Positions 44,984 through 53,683 of a stretch of 64,000 bases of DNA are shown here, one piece after another. Each line of letters begins with the position of its first letter. Within the stretch, counting starts at the first letter, position 1. The position numbers and the translations under genes are program-made. The notes beneath the pieces were generated by a model. The model was given only the letters and a program-made list of their open reading frames with translations. It was not told the DNA's origin and did no database searches. Source of the DNA: Bilophila sp964538355 (lineage in GTDB: Bacteria > Desulfobacterota > Desulfovibrionia > Desulfovibrionales > Desulfovibrionaceae); assembly GCA_964538355.1 (NCBI GenBank), contig CAZIFC010000001.1, forward strand, positions 1 to 64,000, written 5' to 3'.

Positions 44984-45700
44984 ATGCCCAAGACAGCAAC
45001 CTCCTCATTCGCCATACCCCAGCAGAGAAGCTACCAGAAGCTTTCGGAACGTCTGCAGCTGTTCATGGAGGAAAACCATTTCAAGAATGGTGACAAGTTC
45101 CCTCCCGAGCGTACTCTCGCCGAATCCTTTGGCGTTTCCCGCAGCAGTGTGCGCGAGGCCATCCGCACGCTTGCCGAAAAGGGGCTTCTCGAAAGCCGGC
45201 AGGGTGACGGAACCTATGTGCGGATTCCCGACATCGAGCCGCTGCGGGAGGCCATCATTGAGGCGGTGGATTCCGAAGGCATGATGTTTGACTCCATTAT
45301 GGAGTATCGGCGGGCTGTGGAGCCGACCATCGCCGAGCTTGCCGCCGTCCGGCGTACCCCCGAGCAGCTGGACAGGCTGAAGATCATCGTCTGTGACCAG
45401 CAGCGGCGCATGGTTATCGGAGAGGGGGATGGCAATCTGGACGCCCAGTTCCACCTGTGCCTTGCGGAGTGCACCGGCAATAAGCTTTTTGTGGAGGCGA
45501 TAGCCAGACTCAACGCACTGTACGCCAGCGGGCGTGCTCCCGAACTGCGGACTGCGGCATGGAGGGAGTTTTCGGTTTCCTCGCATCTGCGGATCATAGA
45601 CGCGCTTGAGCGGCGTTCTCCCGCGGAGGCCCGGAAGCATATCGAGGAACATACGGATCACGTTCTCCACACCCACCTTTTTGCGACAGCGAGAGATTAG
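44984..45700 (+). CDS. GntR-family regulator, FadR subfamily
   Basis: The 238-residue protein has an N-terminal winged helix (about residues 10-80, with FPPERTLAESFGVSRSSVREA and GLLESRQGDGTYVR). A helical FCD effector domain follows, with metal-site residues in NLDAQFHLCLAECTGN and the late His of SSHLRIIDALE. AAGGA supports the ATG at 44984. FadR-type regulators sense small carboxylates or related metabolites. It is the first gene of a unit with a TauE exporter, a tripartite carboxylate transporter and two M20 hydrolases, and it very likely represses them through the operator upstream. Confidence 0.92.
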   Translation: MPKTATSSFAIPQQRSYQKLSERLQLFMEENHFKNGDKFPPERTLAESFGVSRSSVREAIRTLAEKGLLESRQGDGTYVRIPDIEPLREAIIEAVDSEGMMFDSIMEYRRAVEPTIAELAAVRRTPEQLDRLKIIVCDQQRRMVIGEGDGNLDAQFHLCLAECTGNKLFVEAIARLNALYASGRAPELRTAAWREFSVSSHLRIIDALERRSPAEARKHIEEHTDHVLHTHLFATARD

Positions 45701-45701
45701 C

Positions 45702-46499
45702 ATGTTTACAGCGATTGCACTGTATTGCGCCCTGGGTGCGGTAGCCGGCGTCTTGGCCGGGCTGCTTGGCGTTGGGGGCGGCATCGTCATCGTTCCCATG
45801 CTGGTCTTTGCCTTCAAATGGCAGGGTGTTCCGCAGGAACTTGTCATGCTCATGGCGTTGGGGACATCGATGGGCAGCATCGTCTTCACTTCCATTTCCA
45901 GCACGTTGGCGCACAACCGCAATGCCAATGTCCAGTGGAATGTCGTGCGTTCGATAGCTCCCGGCATCATCATCGGAACCTTTTGCGGTTCCTTTGTGGC
46001 CTCGCAGCTGCCGACGCGGATCCTGCAACTGGTTTTTGTAGCCTTTCTTGCCTTTGTCGTGACGCAGATGCTCAGCAACCGCAAGCCCAAACCCTCGCGC
46101 CATCTTCCCGGTGCGGCGGGCATGAGCGCGGCGGGCGGCTTCATCGGCGTGGTATCGAGCCTCGTGGGTATCGGCGGCGGCACGCTTTCGGTCCCGTTGC
46201 TGCTCTGGAACAACGTGGACATGCGCAAGGCCATCGGCACGTCCGCCGCCATCGGCTTCCCCATCGCCGCCGCGGGCTGCCTCGGCTATCTGGCCAACGG
46301 CTGGAACGATCCGCGCCTGCTGCCGTACTCCCTCGGCTACCTCTACCTGCCCGCGCTTTTCGGCATCGTGGCGGTGAGCATGTTCACCGCGCCCGTCGGC
46401 GCACGGCTGGCCCAGACCCTGCCCGTCCCCAAACTGAAGAAGTGCTTCGCCGTCCTGCTCATTGTGGTGGGCGTGCGGATGCTCGTCAACGCCCTGTAA
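45702..46499 (+). CDS. TauE/SafE-family sulfite/sulfoacetate-type exporter
   Basis: The 265-residue protein has about eight membrane helices in two similar halves, each with the family glycine motif: VAGVLAGLLGVGGGIVIVPM near the start and GVVSSLVGIGGGTLSVPLLL in the second half. TauE/SafE proteins export organosulfur catabolism products such as sulfite or sulfoacetate, although many members are uncharacterised. The gene starts two bases after the regulator stop codon. Its presence is one reason to suspect a sulfonate substrate for this operon. Confidence 0.88.
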   Translation: MFTAIALYCALGAVAGVLAGLLGVGGGIVIVPMLVFAFKWQGVPQELVMLMALGTSMGSIVFTSISSTLAHNRNANVQWNVVRSIAPGIIIGTFCGSFVASQLPTRILQLVFVAFLAFVVTQMLSNRKPKPSRHLPGAAGMSAAGGFIGVVSSLVGIGGGTLSVPLLLWNNVDMRKAIGTSAAIGFPIAAAGCLGYLANGWNDPRLLPYSLGYLYLPALFGIVAVSMFTAPVGARLAQTLPVPKLKKCFAVLLIVVGVRMLVNAL

Positions 46500-46530
46500 C
46501 CCTAACCCGTCCAATAGAGAGGAAAACAGC

Positions 46531-47013
46531 ATGAAGAGTCCTACCGATGTCGTCAGCGGAATCATCCTGCTCGGCCTGTGTGGGATCGGGGCCTACAGCG
46601 TAAGCACACTTCCCGAAGCCGGGATGGAACAGCTCGGACCCGGTGCCTTCCCCAAGATGATCCTCGTGCCGCTGGCGATCCTGAGCCTCACCCTCATTGT
46701 GCAGGGATTCCGCAAGGCCCCCTTGAAGGCCTACTGGCCCGAAGCCAAGGTCTTCAAGAGCATTCTCCTCTTCCTCGGGCTGTTCTATCTGTACCTGATC
46801 ACCTTCACCGAACTAGGCGACCTGTTCCTCAGCATGGAGAACCCGCCCTTCAACGCCAACGGTGCGTTCAGCATCAGCACGGCACTCTTCCTGCTCATCG
46901 CGCTGCCGCTGCTCGGACGGCGCAAGAAGGTGGAAATCCTCGCCGTGGCGGGCATCACCACGGGCGTGCTCGTGGGTGTCTTTGCCGGATTCTTCCAGGT
47001 TCTGCTGCCCTGA
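46531..47013 (+). CDS. TctB-family small membrane subunit of a tripartite tricarboxylate transporter
   Basis: The 160-residue protein has four predicted membrane helices (VVSGIILLGLCGIGAYSV, FPKMILVPLAILSLTLIVQ, the SILLFLGLFYLYLITF segment, and ILAVAGITTGVLVGVFAGFF). AGAGGA precedes the ATG at 46531. TctB partners the large permease TctA, encoded 88 bases downstream, to import a carboxylate-type solute with the periplasmic binder TctC. Sequence alone does not give the substrate. Confidence 0.88.
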   Translation: MKSPTDVVSGIILLGLCGIGAYSVSTLPEAGMEQLGPGAFPKMILVPLAILSLTLIVQGFRKAPLKAYWPEAKVFKSILLFLGLFYLYLITFTELGDLFLSMENPPFNANGAFSISTALFLLIALPLLGRRKKVEILAVAGITTGVLVGVFAGFFQVLLP

Positions 47014-47101
47014 TCTGACGAACGCCGGAGGAGCGGGGGCTGCTCCGGCTAGCCTCTGGCCCCGGGGAGGGCCGGATTGTCGTAAACCCTTTGGAGGGGA
47101 T

Positions 47102-48592
47102 ATGCTAGCGAACATTCTTGACGGCATCATGAACGCCATATCGATGGGCTCCCTGCTTGCCAATCTCATGGGCGTAGTCCTTGGAATCATCTTTGGCGCG
47201 CTGCCCGGCCTGACCGCCGCGATGGGCGTGGCCCTGCTCATCCCGCTGACCTTCGGCATGCCTGCCGTCGAGGCGTTTTCCGCCCTGCTCGGCATGTATG
47301 TGGGAGCCATCTACGGCGGCTGCATCACCGCCATCCTCGTAGGCACGCCAGGCACCGTCTCCGCCGCCGCCACCATGCTTGAAGGCCCGGCCCTGACCGC
47401 GCGCGGCGAGTCCCGGCGGGCACTGGACATGGCTACATGGGCGTCTTTCATCGGCGGAACGCTGAGTGCGCTGGCACTCGTCTCCGTGGCTCCCCTGCTT
47501 GCCAAGGCCGCCATGACCTTCGGCGCACCGGAATATTTCGCGGTGGCGGTGTTCGGCCTCACCGTGGTGGCCTCGCTCTCGTCCAAGAATGTGGTCAAGG
47601 GGCTTATCGCCGCGCTGGTGGGCCTGTTCCTCGCCACCATCGGCATCGACCCCGTGACCGGCGACATGCGCAACACCTTCGACAACCCGAACCTGTTCAA
47701 CGGCCTGTCGCTGGTTCCCGTGCTGGTGGGCCTGTTCGCGGTATCGCAGGTGCTCGTGACCGTCGAGGACGTCATCCGCGGGGTGTCGATCAAGGAAGGC
47801 ACGGTATCCAGGCGCGGCCTCTCGTTCAAGGATCTCGCCTCCAACGCCGTCAACTTCATCCGTTCGTCCGTCTTCGGAACGCTCATCGGAATCATCCCCG
47901 CCACGGGCGTTTCGGCGGCCTCCTTCCTCGCCTACTCCGAAGCCAGACGCTTCTCCAAGACCCCGGAGATGTACGGCAAGGGCTGTCTTGAAGGCATCGC
48001 CGCCACCGAATCATCCAACAATGCGGTGTGCGGTGGGGCACTCATTCCCCTGCTGACCCTCGGCGTGCCCGGCGACATCATTACCGCCATCATGCTCGGC
48101 GCGCTCATGATTCAGGGACTCACCCCCGGCCCCCTGCTGTTCGTGGAGCATCCGGTGACGGTGTACGGCATCTTCGCCGCCTTCATCATCGCCAACGCCA
48201 TGATGCTGATCTGCGGGCTTATCGCGGTGCGCGGCGCGGGCAAGATCATCGCCATTCCCGGCGCGGTCCTCATGCCCATCGTGATCACCCTGTGCGTGGT
48301 CGGCGGCTACGCGGTGAACAGCTCCACCTTCGACCTGCTCGTCGTCGCCATCTTCGGCACGGTCGGCTACCTGATGATCAAGTGCGATTTCCCGCAACCG
48401 CCCCTGCTGCTCGCCATGATCCTCGAACCCATCGCGGAATCCAACTTCCGCCGCGCCCTGAGCATCTCCCAGAACGACTACAGCATTTTCTACACGAGTC
48501 CGGTGGCCTGCATCATCCTCGGCGTCAGCCTGCTCGTGCTGCTCAAGCCCATCTATGACGACTTCCGCGCCAGCCGCAAGGCCGCCGCGTAA
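47102..48592 (+). CDS. TctA-family large permease of a tripartite tricarboxylate transporter
   Basis: The 496-residue polytopic protein carries both TctA signature loops: AILVGTPGTVSAAATMLEG in the first half and TLGVPGDIITAIMLGALMI in the second. The start also fits the family (GSLLANLMGVVLGIIFGALP). GGAGGGG lies just before the ATG at 47102. It forms the translocation unit with TctB. Codon use is strongly C/G-ending, like the genes on both sides up to 50.9 kb and unlike most of the window. Confidence 0.93.
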   Translation: MLANILDGIMNAISMGSLLANLMGVVLGIIFGALPGLTAAMGVALLIPLTFGMPAVEAFSALLGMYVGAIYGGCITAILVGTPGTVSAAATMLEGPALTARGESRRALDMATWASFIGGTLSALALVSVAPLLAKAAMTFGAPEYFAVAVFGLTVVASLSSKNVVKGLIAALVGLFLATIGIDPVTGDMRNTFDNPNLFNGLSLVPVLVGLFAVSQVLVTVEDVIRGVSIKEGTVSRRGLSFKDLASNAVNFIRSSVFGTLIGIIPATGVSAASFLAYSEARRFSKTPEMYGKGCLEGIAATESSNNAVCGGALIPLLTLGVPGDIITAIMLGALMIQGLTPGPLLFVEHPVTVYGIFAAFIIANAMMLICGLIAVRGAGKIIAIPGAVLMPIVITLCVVGGYAVNSSTFDLLVVAIFGTVGYLMIKCDFPQPPLLLAMILEPIAESNFRRALSISQNDYSIFYTSPVACIILGVSLLVLLKPIYDDFRASRKAAA

Positions 48593-48610
48593 CCCTCAAA
48601 GGAGCCTGAC

Positions 48611-49840
48611 ATGGAACTCGCGCAGTGGAAAGAACGGATTGACGACTGGTTTTCCGACAAGGAACCTGAAATGCTCGCCCTGCTGGAGCGGCTGGTGAAC
48701 ATGGACTCTTTCACCAGCGACGGGGCCGACGTGAACCGCGTTGGTGAGGCCGTCAGCGACTGGATGCGGAACGCCGGATTCAGAACGGCGAAGCTCGACA
48801 AGGCTCCCATCCCCGCCGACGAGCCGTGGATGGCGGCACTCGGCAATGTGTTCACGGCCCGCACCCATCCCGTTGAAGCCGGGCCAGGCATCGTCTTTCT
48901 CTCGCATCTGGACACCGTATTTCCCGCCGGGACAGCGGCGGCCCGCCCCTTCCGCCTCGACCGCGCCGCCGACCGCGCCACCGGACCCGGCGTCATCGAC
49001 ATGAAGGCCGGGATCGTCCAAAACATGTTCGTGGCCCGCGCCCTCAGGGAACTGGGCCTGATCCGCGTCCCCATGACCCTGACCTTCTCGCCGGACGAGG
49101 AGCTTGGTTCCCCCTCCACCACGCCCATCCTTGGGGAACAGCTCAACGGGGCCATCGCGGCGATCTGTTCCGAACCCGGCTACCCCGGCGGCGGCGTGAC
49201 CATTGAGCGCAAGGGATCGGGGCACATGTTCCTCGAAATCGCGGGCAAGGCCGCCCACGCAGGCCGCTGCTACGAAGAGGGTGCCTCCGCCATCCTTGAG
49301 CTGGCCCACAAAGTCCTCGCCTTCAACCGGTATGTGGACCTTCCCCGCGAGACCACGGTCAACACCGGCCTTGTCAGCGGCGGAACCTCCGCGAACTCCG
49401 TGGCCCCCTGCGCCTCGGCCCGCATCCACATTACCTTCAAGACGCTGGAAGCCGGGCGCAGGCTCGCGGAAGCCCTGCGCGCCGAAACAGCAAAGCCCGT
49501 CATCCCCGGAACCTCGGCGCACCTGAGCGGCGGCGTGCGCCTGCCTCCGCTGGTTCCCACCCCCGACGTGCTCACGCTTTTCGGGCTTGTGGAGCGGGCG
49601 GGCGAAGTCCTCGGTTATCCGATCCATTCCGAACGTTCCAAGGGTACGGCGGAGTCCGGCTACACCGCCAGCGTGCTCGGCGTCCCATCCGTATGCAGCA
49701 TGGGGCCCGAAGGCTCCAACCTGCACTCAGCCGACGAATACATGATTCCTTCCAGCTTCATCCCGCGCTGCAAGCTCGCAGCCCTTGCCGCGCTTCAGGC
49801 CGCCGAAACCTTCGGCCCGGCCCGGAGAGTGGAACTCTAG
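48611..49840 (+). CDS. M20-family metallo-amidohydrolase (carboxypeptidase G2-like), copy 1
   Basis: The 409-residue di-zinc hydrolase has the M20 metal and catalytic residues: His-x-Asp in FLSHLDTVFPAG, bridging Asp in GVIDMKAG, Glu-Glu in FSPDEELGS, a Glu in CSEPG, and the last His in NLHSADEYM. The dimerisation segment GKAAHAGRCYEEGASAILEL is present. It resembles glutamate carboxypeptidase and aminoacylase enzymes that cleave N-acyl or peptide amide bonds. It lies between TctA and TctC, so it probably hydrolyses the imported solute in the cytoplasm (no signal peptide). A close paralogue lies at 52005-53216. Confidence 0.92.
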   Translation: MELAQWKERIDDWFSDKEPEMLALLERLVNMDSFTSDGADVNRVGEAVSDWMRNAGFRTAKLDKAPIPADEPWMAALGNVFTARTHPVEAGPGIVFLSHLDTVFPAGTAAARPFRLDRAADRATGPGVIDMKAGIVQNMFVARALRELGLIRVPMTLTFSPDEELGSPSTTPILGEQLNGAIAAICSEPGYPGGGVTIERKGSGHMFLEIAGKAAHAGRCYEEGASAILELAHKVLAFNRYVDLPRETTVNTGLVSGGTSANSVAPCASARIHITFKTLEAGRRLAEALRAETAKPVIPGTSAHLSGGVRLPPLVPTPDVLTLFGLVERAGEVLGYPIHSERSKGTAESGYTASVLGVPSVCSMGPEGSNLHSADEYMIPSSFIPRCKLAALAALQAAETFGPARRVEL

Positions 49841-49896
49841 GCCCGTCCCTGCCATCCGGGATCAACCGCCAACCCTTACGCCTCAAGGAAACCGCC

Positions 49897-50859
49897 ATGA
49901 AGAGACTCCTGACCTGTGCACTTCTTGCCTGCGCCCTCCTGCTTTCCGGAACGCCCAACGCCTCCGCCGCCTATCCCGACCGCCCTGTCACGATCATCAT
50001 TCCGTTCGGTCCCGGCGGGGCCGTGGACATCGCCGCCCGCATCCTTGCAGAATACTTCCAGACCAAGCACAAGATCACCCTGAACATCGTGTGCAAGGCC
50101 GGCGGCGCGGGTGCTCCGGCCATGCTCGATGTCGCCAAGGCCCGCCCGGACGGCTACACCTTCGGCTTCCCGGCCATCGCCACCTTCTCCACCACTCCGC
50201 AGATCAAGAACACCGGCTACAGCCTGAAGGATTTCCGCGCCGTGGCGCAGGTCACCGTCATGTGGCTGAGCCTCGCCGTCAACAGCGACTCCGGCATCAA
50301 GGACATCAAGGGGCTTATCGAAGCCGCCAAGGCCAATCCCGGCAAGGTCAACTTCGCCACGCACGGCGCGCTCTCCACGCAGCGTCTGTTCATGGCCCGG
50401 CTGCTCAAGGCCTTCCCTGACGTAACCCTCCCCCACGTCAGCTATACCAGCGGGCATGAAGTTTCCACCGCCCTGCTCGGACGCCATATCACCAGTGCCT
50501 TCGGCGTGACCACCAACCAGAAGCCCTATGTGGAATCCGGCGACTTCACCATGATCGGCGTGTCCAGCCCGCAGCGTCTGCCCGACTTCCCCGACGTGCC
50601 CACCTTCGCGGAACAGATCGGTGACGAATACACCTTCGCCTCCTCCCACGGCCTTGTGGCTCCCAAGCGTGTGCCCAACGACCGCATCGAAACCATGCAG
50701 AACCTGCTCAAGGAAGCCCTCTCCGACCCCGACGTGCAGGCCAAGTTCGCCAAGGCCGGGCTGACCACCGACTATCTGCCGGCAGACCGCTTTCAGACCG
50801 CCATCAACGGCATGTGGAAGACCATCGGCGACATCATGAAGGAAAACAAGTTCAACTAA
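49897..50859 (+). CDS. TctC-family periplasmic binding protein
   Basis: The 320-residue protein has a signal peptide (LLTCALLACALLLSGTPNASA). The tripartite tricarboxylate binding fold begins with AYPDRPVTIIIPFGPGGAVD, the usual TctC/Bug opening, followed by the GGAGAPAMLDVAKARPDGYT block. AAGGA precedes the ATG at 49897. Bug proteins bind carboxylates, amino acids and their derivatives. It serves TctA/TctB; the M20 gene in between ties transport to hydrolysis. Confidence 0.93.
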   Translation: MKRLLTCALLACALLLSGTPNASAAYPDRPVTIIIPFGPGGAVDIAARILAEYFQTKHKITLNIVCKAGGAGAPAMLDVAKARPDGYTFGFPAIATFSTTPQIKNTGYSLKDFRAVAQVTVMWLSLAVNSDSGIKDIKGLIEAAKANPGKVNFATHGALSTQRLFMARLLKAFPDVTLPHVSYTSGHEVSTALLGRHITSAFGVTTNQKPYVESGDFTMIGVSSPQRLPDFPDVPTFAEQIGDEYTFASSHGLVAPKRVPNDRIETMQNLLKEALSDPDVQAKFAKAGLTTDYLPADRFQTAINGMWKTIGDIMKENKFN

Positions 50860-50864
50860 ACGCG

Positions 50865-50888
50865 GCGGGCCCCTTTTTGGGGCCCCGC
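50865..50888 (+). terminator. GC-rich hairpin between TctC and the next binding protein
   Basis: Stem GGGCCCC/GGGGCCC has a T5 loop and no T run after it. It is more likely an RNA stabiliser or processing site than a full terminator. Confidence 0.45.
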
Positions 50889-50904
50889 AACATACGGAGA
50901 AGCT

Positions 50905-51951
50905 ATGAGATTCACGAGAACTCTCGCGGGTGTCTGCATGACGGTGGGGCTGCTCTGTGCCTCTGCGGCGGGGGCTGCCGAGCCGGTTCCCATGAAAACG
51001 GCCTGGCTTGGCGAGCATGAAACCTTCGCCGTCTGGTATGCCAAGCAGCACGGCTGGGACAAGGAAGCGGGCCTTGATCTGACGATGCTCCGTTTCGACT
51101 CGGGCAAGGCCATCGTGGAAGGACAGCTTGCCTACGATTGGGCCATAGCCGGTTGCGGGGCCGTGCCCGCGCTGACTGCCAACCTCAGCGATCGTCTCGA
51201 CATCATCGCCGTGGCGAACGATGAGTCGTCCGCCAATGCCCTGTATGTCCGCCCCGACAGCCCCATTCTCGCCGTCCAGAAGGAAGGGGCCAGGATTCAC
51301 GGTGACGAAAAGAGTGTCCGGGGAAAGGAAATCCTTTGTCCGAAGGGAACGTCCGCGCACTACATGATGGTTTCATGGCTCAAGTCCCTTGGCCTTTCCC
51401 AGCAAGACGTGCGCGTCAAGCACATGGCCCCTGAACAGGCTCTCGGTGCTTTTTCCGGCGGCATGGGCGACGCGGTAGCCTTGTGGGCTCCGCTTACCTA
51501 CGATGCGGAGGCGAAGGGCTTCAAGCCTGCCGCCCTGTCCCGTGACTGCGGGGTCTCGCAGCCGGTACTCATTGTTGCCAACCACGACTACGCCGTCAAA
51601 AACCCCGCGCAGATTGAGGCCTTCCTCAGCATGTACCTGCGGGCCGTCTCCCATTTTTCCACAACCGCACCAGAAGATCTTGCGCCCGAGTACATCCGTT
51701 TTTATGAGGAATGGACCGGACGCAAGCTGACGACCGAAAACGCCGTGCGGGATCTGCGCGCCCATCCCGTGTTTACGCTGGAAGAGCAGCTTGACCTGTT
51801 TGATGCCTCTGCCGGAAAGAGCAAACTCCAAACATGGCTTCTCGGCATCGCCGACTTTTACCGCGAAAACAACTCGGTGCGCGAGGAGGACAGACAGCGG
51901 CTTGAGCGGATGAACACCGTCACGGATGTGTATCTCAAGGCTCTCCGCTAA
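50905..51951 (+). CDS. ABC-type sulfonate/nitrate/taurine-like binding protein without its own ABC genes
   Basis: The 348-residue protein has a signal peptide (GVCMTVGLLCASAAGAA) and the NMT1/SsuA-like fold, with WLGEHETFAVWYAKQHGWDKE and AYDWAIAGCGAVPAL. The family binds sulfonates, nitrate, taurine and thiamine precursors for ABC import. No cognate permease or ATPase lies nearby, so it either works with a distant ABC transporter or has another role. It sits between the TctC gene and the second M20 hydrolase on the same strand. Together with the TauE exporter it points to a sulfur-containing organic substrate, which is inference. Confidence 0.85.
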   Translation: MRFTRTLAGVCMTVGLLCASAAGAAEPVPMKTAWLGEHETFAVWYAKQHGWDKEAGLDLTMLRFDSGKAIVEGQLAYDWAIAGCGAVPALTANLSDRLDIIAVANDESSANALYVRPDSPILAVQKEGARIHGDEKSVRGKEILCPKGTSAHYMMVSWLKSLGLSQQDVRVKHMAPEQALGAFSGGMGDAVALWAPLTYDAEAKGFKPAALSRDCGVSQPVLIVANHDYAVKNPAQIEAFLSMYLRAVSHFSTTAPEDLAPEYIRFYEEWTGRKLTTENAVRDLRAHPVFTLEEQLDLFDASAGKSKLQTWLLGIADFYRENNSVREEDRQRLERMNTVTDVYLKALR

Positions 51952-52004
51952 CGGATGTTGCTTCTTTGAATTGAACCATGCGCAGGCAAAAAAAAGGGGG
52001 GCGT

Positions 52005-53216
52005 ATGTCGCTGACGGAATGGAAACGGGCTTTGGACAGCCGGCTCAATGGGCAGGAAGCCGCAATGCTCTCGTTGCTTGAACGGTTGGTCGGCATAGAC
52101 TCCCCCACAACCGACGCCGATGGCGTGAACCGGGTAGGGGAAACCTTGACGGATTGGCTGCGGGAGGAGGGATTTGCCGTTTTCCGGCTCCCCAAGTCGG
52201 ATATCCCCGAAGACGAGCCGTGGCAGGCGGATCTGGGGGATGTCTTCATGGCCCGCAGCCATGGTGTGTCGCAAGGCCCGGGGATCGGCTTCATCGGGCA
52301 TATGGACACGGTTTTCCCTGTGGGTACGGCTGCCGCCCGCCCGTTCCGTCTTGATCGGACAAGGGATCGCGTCACCGGGCCGGGCGTTGCGGATATGAAG
52401 GCCGGGCTTGTAGCCAACCTGTTCGCCGCCCGTGCACTTCGGCAGATGGGGTTTGATAGCCCGATGACCCTGATGTTTTCTCCCGATGAGGAGCTGGGAT
52501 CACCCACTGCGTCGAGGGCACTCGCAAGCCAGCTTGCCGGAGCCGCCGCCGTGATATGCGCGGAACCCGGAGGCGTCGGGAATGTCGTTACGGTATCCCG
52601 CAAAGGTTCCGGGCACATGCATCTGAAGGTCAGGGGCAAGGCCGCCCATGCCGGACGCTGCTACGCGGAAGGGGCTTCCGCCATCCTCGAACTGGCCCAC
52701 AAGACGCTTGCCATTGACGGCTTGCTTGATCTTTCCCGAAGTCTGACCGTCAATACCGGCCTTGTTGAAGGAGGCATATCCGCAAACTCGGTGGCACCGT
52801 GGGCGGAAGCCCGTATCCACCTGACGTACAAAACGCTTGCGGAAGGCCAGCGCACGGTTTCCGCCATTCGGGAGATCTCGGCGCGTTCCACCATTCCGGG
52901 CACGACCGCTACCGTCAGCGGCGGACTGCGCCTGTATCCTCTGGAGCGCACCCCGGAAGGCGACCGCCTGTTCCGGCTTGTGCAGGAGGCAGGCCGGGTT
53001 CTGGATATGGACATCTCGGGACAGCATTATGAAAGTGCGGCAGAGTCTGGGCTGTGCTCCAGCCAGCTCGGTATTCCAACCATCTGCTGCATGGGTCCGG
53101 AGGGCGACAACATCCATTCCGTGGACGAATTCATGATTCCCTCAACCCTGGTTCCCCGGTGCAAGCTGATCGCTCTGACGGCTCTTCAGGCCGCGCAGAC
53201 GTTCATCAGGAAATAA
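52005..53216 (+). CDS. M20-family metallo-amidohydrolase, copy 2
   Basis: The 403-residue paralogue of the enzyme at 48611 is alike over its full length. The active-site set is complete: FIGHMDTVFPVG, GVADMKAGL, FSPDEELGS, CAEPGG and NIHSVDEFM, with dimerisation segment GKAAHAGRCYAEGASAILEL. The start at 52005 has an AAGGGGGG ribosome site four bases upstream; an in-frame ATG nine codons earlier is less likely. Codon use is less C/G-ending than in copy 1, so the two are not a recent duplication. Two similar hydrolases in one operon suggest two related substrates, or successive cleavages. Confidence 0.92.
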   Translation: MSLTEWKRALDSRLNGQEAAMLSLLERLVGIDSPTTDADGVNRVGETLTDWLREEGFAVFRLPKSDIPEDEPWQADLGDVFMARSHGVSQGPGIGFIGHMDTVFPVGTAAARPFRLDRTRDRVTGPGVADMKAGLVANLFAARALRQMGFDSPMTLMFSPDEELGSPTASRALASQLAGAAAVICAEPGGVGNVVTVSRKGSGHMHLKVRGKAAHAGRCYAEGASAILELAHKTLAIDGLLDLSRSLTVNTGLVEGGISANSVAPWAEARIHLTYKTLAEGQRTVSAIREISARSTIPGTTATVSGGLRLYPLERTPEGDRLFRLVQEAGRVLDMDISGQHYESAAESGLCSSQLGIPTICCMGPEGDNIHSVDEFMIPSTLVPRCKLIALTALQAAQTFIRK

Positions 53217-53342
53217 GCCGCCTCGCCCAACGAGGAACCGGGGCTATCGCATCTCGATGCTCCGATGCCCGGCGGCTTCCATGAGCGGCTCCTCTCCGCC
53301 TCAAAGCTGCCGGCACAACAGCGTGCAACCCGCCTTTCCCCA

Positions 53343-53373
53343 AACCACATCTGCCTGCAGGTGTGGTTTTTTT
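53343..53373 (+). terminator. Intrinsic terminator of the TctABC-M20 unit
   Basis: Stem AACCACA/TGTGGTT (with inner pairing) is followed by a T7 run, about 125 bases past the last stop codon. Confidence 0.75.
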
Positions 53374-53621
53374 GCGGGCACCCGCCAATACACACCTGTC
53401 TGCCGCCTTTTTCAGGGCCGTTTCGCGCAACGGCGTGTCAGAAAGATTGAGGCACCCTCGTGAAGAAGTCGTAGAGTGACTCCTGTCACGCTTCATGACC
53501 CCAGCATTGAGACTCCGTCCAGCCTTACCAGAAAGACAATACATATTTACCGCGGCGTATAACTGGTTCGACTGTCTTGAGCGGATTCTTCCCACGCGCA
53601 GAAAACGCCCCGACAGAAAAG

Positions 53622-53660
53622 AGAAAGCCCGCCTTCCTCAAATATCGAAGAAGGCAGGCC
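53622..53660 (-). terminator. Intrinsic terminator of the BCCT gene
   Basis: An approximately 10-bp stem (GCCTGCCTTC/GGAAGGCGGGC, one mismatch) is followed by TTTCTCTTTT on the minus strand. Confidence 0.7.
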
Positions 53661-53683
53661 GAGGGAGGGGGCTAGGGATGTTG

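Larger units (their letters stand above)
53217..53683. other. Intergenic region between convergent M20 and BCCT genes
   Basis: No gene is supported. It contains the two terminators listed separately. Confidence 0.5.
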
